Shown piece after piece: positions 57,596-64,000 of a stretch of 64,000 nucleotides of DNA. The stretch is taken from assembly GCA_027924585.1 (NCBI GenBank), contig BSBM01000779.1:13605001-13669000 (forward strand). Reading direction: 5' to 3'. The translations under genes were made by a program, and so were the position numbers. Under the pieces are notes generated by a model. The model ran no database searches and was not told where the DNA came from. It saw nothing but the letters and a program-made list of their open reading frames with translations. Within the stretch, counting starts at the first letter, position 1. Each line of letters begins with the position of its first letter. This DNA is from Larix kaempferi. Lineage: Eukaryota > Streptophyta > Pinopsida > Pinales > Pinaceae.

Positions 57596-59280
57596 TGTTG
57601 GTCACCCTATATGCTAATTAATTACAACTAACACAGAGGATGCTCAATATAAATTGTCAACCCAGGGAAGTCTTTTATCTCAATGGCAATAAGCACAATC
57701 TATGCATAAACATTTCAAGTAGTTGATTAACTAATTGGAGATAATAATCCTACCTATCAACTTAGCCAAACTCATTCTATAAAGAAAACTAATCTAACTC
57801 ATACATCTAGGAATTCAAAGTACAACTATCTTGCTACAGAAATCAACCTAGCAGTTACTGATCTAAGAATAGAAATGAACTAGATTGCTTTTGCAAGAAG
57901 TTAAATCCTATAATTATCAAACTACAGTATTCAAACTTTACCAAAATGATTCATCCATCAACTACTGTAACTCAAGCACCATCTGCCTAATCTAATGAAT
58001 TCAATAAAGATACAACAACAACCATAATTAGAAATAAGCTTGAACTCTAAATTGATAAATACTGGAAATCCTAGAAAGCATAAATTACTGAAAGGAATTG
58101 AAGCTGAGCTTGGCTGTAACAGCTAATTCTAACACACCATGCATCAATTGAACTATCCTACACAGTCGAATGTCACACCACACAGTTGAAGCTATTCAGG
58201 ATACAATGATAAACTATAGGAAAGAATGCAATTAAAGATTCTCTGTTGCAGCTAACTGTAATGCCTTCATTGGCATTATAATTTTTAATGTAATTAAACA
58301 CAGATTTTGTGACTAAACAACAAATAATCAAAGTGTAACCATAACAACATATAAGCAAAATATAAGCATTTGGCAATAGCATCAAATAACTTAGAATTTT
58401 TAAAACTTCATTGGTGATTCACACAACATAAATTAACATCCTAAATCATGTAGCAATAGCATCATGTGATAATTTTACAACAACATATAAACGATTTAAA
58501 ATCACAAGAAAAATACCTCGTTATAAGAATGGCGACGGAGTCCAAACTGAGCAAGCTTCCCTCCTCCATTCGAGTTGCTTCCATCTTCATTTCCCAAAAG
58601 CGGGACCACGGTTTTACCTCCCAGCCAACTAGGGGCCTAGCTGGCTCCCTAGTCCCAGGAAGCCATTGAACGGTCCCATCCAAATGGCCTCCTGGCCCTC
58701 CGTGCCCGAGACCCCCAGAGAACAGAATAGTGATGCACCAGTAGGCTATGCATCAAATCTTTCAAGAGTTATCAAACTCTTCCAACTCTTCAAAACTTCT
58801 CATACCCCAAAATACCCAAAATTCTCCATCCTAGAATACTCTCACCAAAATAATCTTCAAGAGAAAAAGAACCTCCCTCCTTCCACTCTCAAGTCTCATA
58901 TTTATATCCAAAAATCCTCATCCATCAATAAATTCCCATAAATAATAGTCATCTATCAATAAATTCATTTTCTCCAAATAAATAGAAATTTGATTAAAAT
59001 ATTAATAAGCATGGATACAAAGTCTCACTTGTCATGCTTCCATATTAATGCAACTATGACAACCAATTTCTAAAAATTTGTGCAAATCCTATCTATCCAT
59101 TTATTTATATTATCCTTTCATTCATAGGTCAAATAAGATATAAGATATTTTCATATACTATATTATATTATGACATATTTTATGTTATATGTATATAATT
59201 ATCTATGTTATTTAATAATCCAATCAATTTATATAAATCTAAATCATTTTAAACAAGTCAACAAACTCATACTTTCAACA
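57596..59280 (-). repeat. 5' LTR of element E (right end uncertain)
   Basis: It begins TGTTGGTCACCC next to the PBS. The minus strand has a TATA box at about 58895-58906 (TATAAATATGAG). A possible end is TTTCAACA at 59280, which would pair with TGTTG, giving about 1.68 kb. I find no partner LTR in the window, so the right boundary is a guess. The first 90 bases share short blocks with C's LTR ('aattgtcaacc', 'ggga.gt'). Confidence 0.6.
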
Positions 59281-59371
59281 CACAAGTAATGCTTTCATCA
59301 ATTCCTCAACCAAGTTACTAATAGATAATATAATCATATTAATTTATTCATCGATCGACCAATCATAGTAA

Positions 59372-60537
59372 TGTAATCACAAATTGACGTATGCGTGGCC
59401 AGTGCACACGTCTTAAGCGTGCGTACTAATAATCACATTTAATGCTCCTAATAAATCATTATTACATCCTCTCAGACAACATATAGAAGAAAAATTAAAC
59501 ACTGCATCATTCATCATTCATAATCATTCATACAGAAACAATAAGACAAAATTAGATAAACATAATGGTGAAATCAAACACATAATCATGATGGTTAATA
59601 ACAATCAAGAACACCATCCAATCCATCATTGGTACCATCCATCACATCAGTAATCCAACCCCTAAATCACCACTACTTCCATCTCCTGACCTCACCATCC
59701 CGTCCTCTGCTGCAATATACTGTGGTGTCGACTGCATGACCTAACCACATATAGAACCCGTAAGCGGAAGTCTTGATTGACCACATCGACCAAGCTTCCC
59801 CAGCAGGAAACCGCTAGTTGTCATCACACGTCTAGGTGAGTGCGCTACACAAACCTCCCACAACTCTAAGTTTCGGGGGATAAACGGTGGGAAATTCCTC
59901 CACCCCCCCTAATAGTACTAGGGTCAACACCCTACATCAACCATACTGTGCCATCACTGTTCTAAGGGGTCCCGTCATTGAAAAACCACTTTGGGCAAGT
60001 CACAATTCCTGTCAAAACTCACACTCACCCACAAGTCATAAAAATATTGGAATTCACAATTAAATATCATGAAATTTGATATAACGTCATTATACTCATG
60101 ATGTTCAATACATCTCATGGGCCTTGGCAATATAGGAATCTGCCTATCTCATAGCCAATCAACATGTGGAATAGTTCATCATTAACATGAAACATATATA
60201 TAGCCATAACCAACTTTTTCAAGTGCCAATCCATATCACTAATACGACTTTTACAAATAATCATGTAAGTTATTTTTGCAAACAACTAAATTAGCATTCT
60301 ACATATGGATATTCTATATTCAATTTTGCATGTTCAAATGAAATAGCATATTCATCGTCATTAATAAATTAAAACAATATTTCGAATTATCATACATGCC
60401 TCAAGCGAGTCCACATGTCCACATAACAATCATCTTGATCAATCTATCTTAGTAAACGGATAATAAGAAAAAGCATTGCTAAGCTAATTCACATTTAGAG
60501 TTTTTAATTAAAGACTATCAAAATATGGGGCGTTACA
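59372..60537 (-). repeat. 3' LTR of a Tekay-like chromovirus
   Basis: The right end GGGCGTTACA is certain because a polypurine tract and polyprotein tail follow. The left end TGTAATCAC at 59372 is chosen because it mirrors the TTACA end; other starts are possible. The GC-richer block at 59690-59990 (for example 'agtttcgggggataaacggt') is typical of R-U5 parts of such LTRs, which is inference. Confidence 0.6.
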
Positions 60538-60554
60538 TACACCCACCCTTCAAG
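60538..60554 (-). other. Polypurine tract of the Tekay-like element
   Basis: The minus strand reads CTTGAAGGGTGGGTGTA before TGTAACGCCCC, the common arrangement at the 3' end of plant Tekay-type chromoviruses. Confidence 0.75.
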
Positions 60555-60690
60555 AAACTTCATCCCGAAGTTATGGTCATTTTCAATTTTAAGGGATTTT
60601 TGTTTTGATGCGATACCCCTATTCCTTCATCATAGAAGATTTTAACCGCTCTGGTCCCACTTGACCATTACATGATCCACATGTTGATAC
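60555..60690 (-). pseudogene. pol: Chromovirus polyprotein C-terminal tail (Tekay-like)
   Basis: The minus strand reads HVMVKWDQSG, stops, then KSLKIENDHNFGMKFLEGW. This matches the end of the chromodomain (VKW) and the conserved 'NF-DE' tail that runs into the polypurine tract. It is short and carries three stops. Upstream coding cannot be followed. Confidence 0.55.
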
Positions 60691-63600
60691 TATCTAATTT
60701 AACTTCTTTTATCACATGGGATGTGTTATCATATTACATATTACATATTGTAGACATAATTGGGCTAACTTTATCATGTTTATCAATTCATTTAGCCCTC
60801 ATTAGTTAACATATAATCATAATCTGTTGTTTGTTTCAATACCATAGTTCATAAGAAGACCTTGTCTCACATATCACATTTCCTTAGGTTCAAGGGGTAT
60901 TGTTATGACTTATTTATTGATTCGTAGTTGTTACTTCAATCTTCTTTCTAATAAACGCCAATTACTTTTCCTTAGCATAGTTAATTAGATCCAAACCTCA
61001 ATAGTATTTTGAATGGTGTATTACATAATAACTTAAATAGTGCCATGTTATCGATTGAGTTCACGTTATCAGTTAACACTTGTCAAAGGAGAATTTCGAC
61101 ACACACGTCTCATGTTATGCACAAAACACGTACGATTTCAAATTTTAACACATAGATTACCTCCATCCTTAATGTAATCACCAAATTTTCCCATATTGCC
61201 TTTATTGATGCACATCATGAATCTTGGCCTATTGCCTCTCTTACATACTCACTACTTACTTCTCTAAACTTAAATGCCTATTACTATCTATCGCTGATTA
61301 TTATTCCAATATTTTATCATGACACTTGTTACTTGTATTCATATTGCGATGTTCTTCTTACTATAATTACACTTAAATTCAACCATTATTATTTACTTTA
61401 TAATGCTATTGCTACTATTCACATTCCTTTCCTTATTTGACTAAAGTTTATATGAATTATGTTCCACAATAATCCTATTTTTATGGGCATTAAAATCTCA
61501 CATGCTTCATATTGACATTTACATGTTAATAAGGATATACATCTAACCTTTATATTCTTTTTGGTACACAATTTATTTATTTATTTTATATATGAAATTA
61601 TTAGATTTATTAACATCTTCATACAACCCTTCCACATGTACAATCTCGGAATTTGAACCCTAAAATTAATATGTATTTACTTATTATTCAAGTTTCACAT
61701 ATCCACTTATATTAGTGGAGGTCAATTTTTAAATAATAATAAGGATGCGTTTGTTACCTTGTTTTCATCCTTATAACCGATTTAAAATTCCTTTACTACA
61801 TTACTACATATAATCACACCTACCTCTTTACAACCTTGATATTTGATTATGAGTTTGTTATCTAATTATAAACTGTAATTTAATTACACCAGCATACATC
61901 CATACCAAATGTGGATCTATCAAGCTTAAAGGAATCCATCAAGGGTATAAGTTTACACTAATACCTCCTCACATAGATCTACAACCACGACCTCCTCAAG
62001 GCTCCCCCATTTATAACACATATGTCAAGGTTTATTGTGCCTAACTAGAGTGTCATCCACAATAATTTAGATAATTTGCAACATTTTATAGTCCTTATGG
62101 TGTTACGGTTCATAAGATGATGTTATTTGCCATATAACATTTATTTTGGTTCCTCGGGTATTATTATGACTTTTTATTAATTGCCCACTTTATTGATTTT
62201 CTCTCAAATTTACACCACTTACTTTCTTATTAGAAATTTTAATTAAGATCTATCTTCACAGTTTCTTGATTGGTCTACTGTATATGATAACATGAACAAC
62301 ACCATGTTTATTATTCAAGTACCCTTTATCACTCAATACTCATTAAACATAGCTCTTACACATTGAATTGCACATTATACATGTAGAATACTTACAACTG
62401 CATTTCTTTCTTTCTTTCTTTTGTTTTTACACATAGGTAGAGCCTAGCCTACCACTTCTAGATAGGTGCTTGATACAACTATACATTATGACTAGGCGTG
62501 AAATACACATACTCATGCTTTTATTTCTAAAATTTCATCAATGTCCTCATTCAAACCTTTGAGTACCATAGATATGTTAGGTCAACTCCAAAGCTATCTT
62601 ACACTTTATAATTACTTAATAGTTGTTAATATTGAGGTAATAGTACATATTTGTGGTCGTTATCTTGTCTTCAAGATGATGATCTCTTTATATATATAGA
62701 TAAGAGGGAGACAAATTCTTTCGGGAAAATATAAAATACATTCCTAGTATTTATTAAAAGTAGAAAATATTTACATATTGTGATATTTGATCCGATGTAA
62801 ATTTTAAGACCATGGTATTTCATCATTTAATTTCAACATCTCATGGTTTATATATGAGCTTTTATTAGAACATCCCCTCTACAAATTATATGATTTAGAC
62901 ATAAGAACAATAACCCTATATTCTTAGTCGAATTCAAAGTCAACTCATTGAAATGGCTTACAAACTTAATCTAACATAATTTAAGCATTAAAAATGTAAT
63001 CTCCTTTATATATATAAGATATTATTTTCCTTTTTTTTAGGAATTTAAAAGCTTTGATGCTTCAACTACTTGGATGATGACTTTACTTTTACTCCATATA
63101 TATGTATGGACCTTTCAAGGAAGATTAATATACTTGAAAACTTGAATGCAAACCTCATCATATCTTTTAAGATAGAAAAACATTAATCGCAGCTTGGAGA
63201 ATTATATTACTTTAATAGTATAATTAATATTAAATTGGGACCCACTATATATTACTTGAAATGGTTGTACTTATCGTATTGAATTACCTTTGGAATCAAT
63301 TATTATATATATATATATATATATTTTCTTCTTGGGTTATAGTAAGATCCCTAACCTACATTTCTCATTAATACCTTATATTTATATATTTGTTTTGAGT
63401 AATTATAATATTATAATATAATGTAATTGCTTCGAAATTCCCATTATCCATGTAATTAATAAAGCAAACCATTACATATATTTATTTTCGTGTTAACACA
63501 ATCTTTCCATAATTTCAATAATTCTTTTCTTTAAAATAAAATAAAATATTTTTTAAGCCACACACCAATTTTCAATAGTTCTTATATTATCCTCCAATCA

Positions 63601-64000
63601 ATTTTAGGTTTTCCATATATTTGCTTTTATATATATAGCTACATTTTAAAACAATGAAGTTCCCTTACCTATTGTTCCATTACTTTATATTTTACGAGGA
63701 CTAGCTAAAGGCAACTCAAATTAGTTGGATTTTAGACACCAATTTCCAGATCGCTCTTGTCTTGTCAATATTTAAGGCTTGCAAGCGGTGGTCAATTTTC
63801 TTCAAATGCCATTAAAAGATAGGTCACGTCAAATACTAGGCTCGAGGTTGTAGCTCATCCAGAAGCCCATTTATTTATTTAAATATAAACTTATTTCCAC
63901 CTATTTTCAAATTTATTTCACTAGTACGTATACAAGCATTGACTTTAGCCAATCTACATTGGGATTTATTGTGCAAGATATATACGAATTAATGAGATGG
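60691..64000. other. AT-rich stretch with a diverged internal repeat, no gene recognised
   Basis: I find no integrase, RT or gag motif, although the polyprotein tail at 60.6 kb predicts them upstream on the minus strand. Sequence near 60851-61090 resembles 62111-62345. A TTTC microsatellite lies at 62402-62421 and a TA run at 63304-63325. The interior of the Tekay-like element may be deleted or replaced here. Confidence 0.5.

Overview
The window is plant nuclear DNA from a repeat-rich genome. It is AT-rich, and everything recognisable in it is transposon-derived: Ty3/gypsy and Ty1/copia LTR retrotransposons nested in one another, plus one LINE remnant. I see no convincing host gene, rRNA, tRNA gene or CRISPR array. 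The large nested elements and the style of the families would suit a large seed-plant genome, possibly a gymnosperm, but the sequence alone does not prove a lineage.

Left block (1-22.2 kb). A LINE 3' end (zinc-binding domain and RNase H, + strand) runs to 3139 and resumes at 22068-22207. It was split by a minus-strand gypsy element, 'G' (3140-22067). G has a 3' LTR and polypurine tract, a third ORF downstream of integrase, an integrase C-terminus, a gag, a leader ORF and a 5' LTR. Its protease-RT-integrase core is missing. That place holds a 5'-truncated chromovirus 'A' (8.87-12.2 kb, + strand) butted onto a Tork-like copia fragment (12.2-14.64 kb, + strand). A second chromovirus 'B' (15532-20357, + strand, TSD AATAG) sits just upstream of G's gag and lacks its RT core.

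Middle block (22.2-31.9 kb). AT-rich sequence carries a complete non-autonomous copia element 'D' (23741-26803, - strand, TSD CCATT) with only a gag ORF. Further right are a copia LTR with PBS and gag start (about 29.95-30.77 kb) and the 3' part of a third ORF belonging to the next element.

Right block (30.8-60.7 kb, all minus strand). An Athila/Tat-like element 'E' (5' end at 57.6 kb) was interrupted within its third ORF by a related 11.5-kb element 'C' (31873-43394, 1345-bp LTRs, TSD CCCAG, tRNA-Asp type PBS). A segment running from C's RT through C's 5' LTR into flanking E sequence was then duplicated in tandem (38806-45217 and 45218-51535), with the breakpoint in a 5-bp microhomology. At the far right (59.4-60.7 kb) is the 3' LTR, polypurine tract and polyprotein tail of a Tekay-like chromovirus, followed by AT-rich sequence to 64 kb.

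None of the polyproteins is intact. C is best preserved: one frame across gag-pro-pol with eight nonsense codons and no frameshift seen. Positions of element ends come from LTR comparison by eye; divergence figures are rough visual counts.
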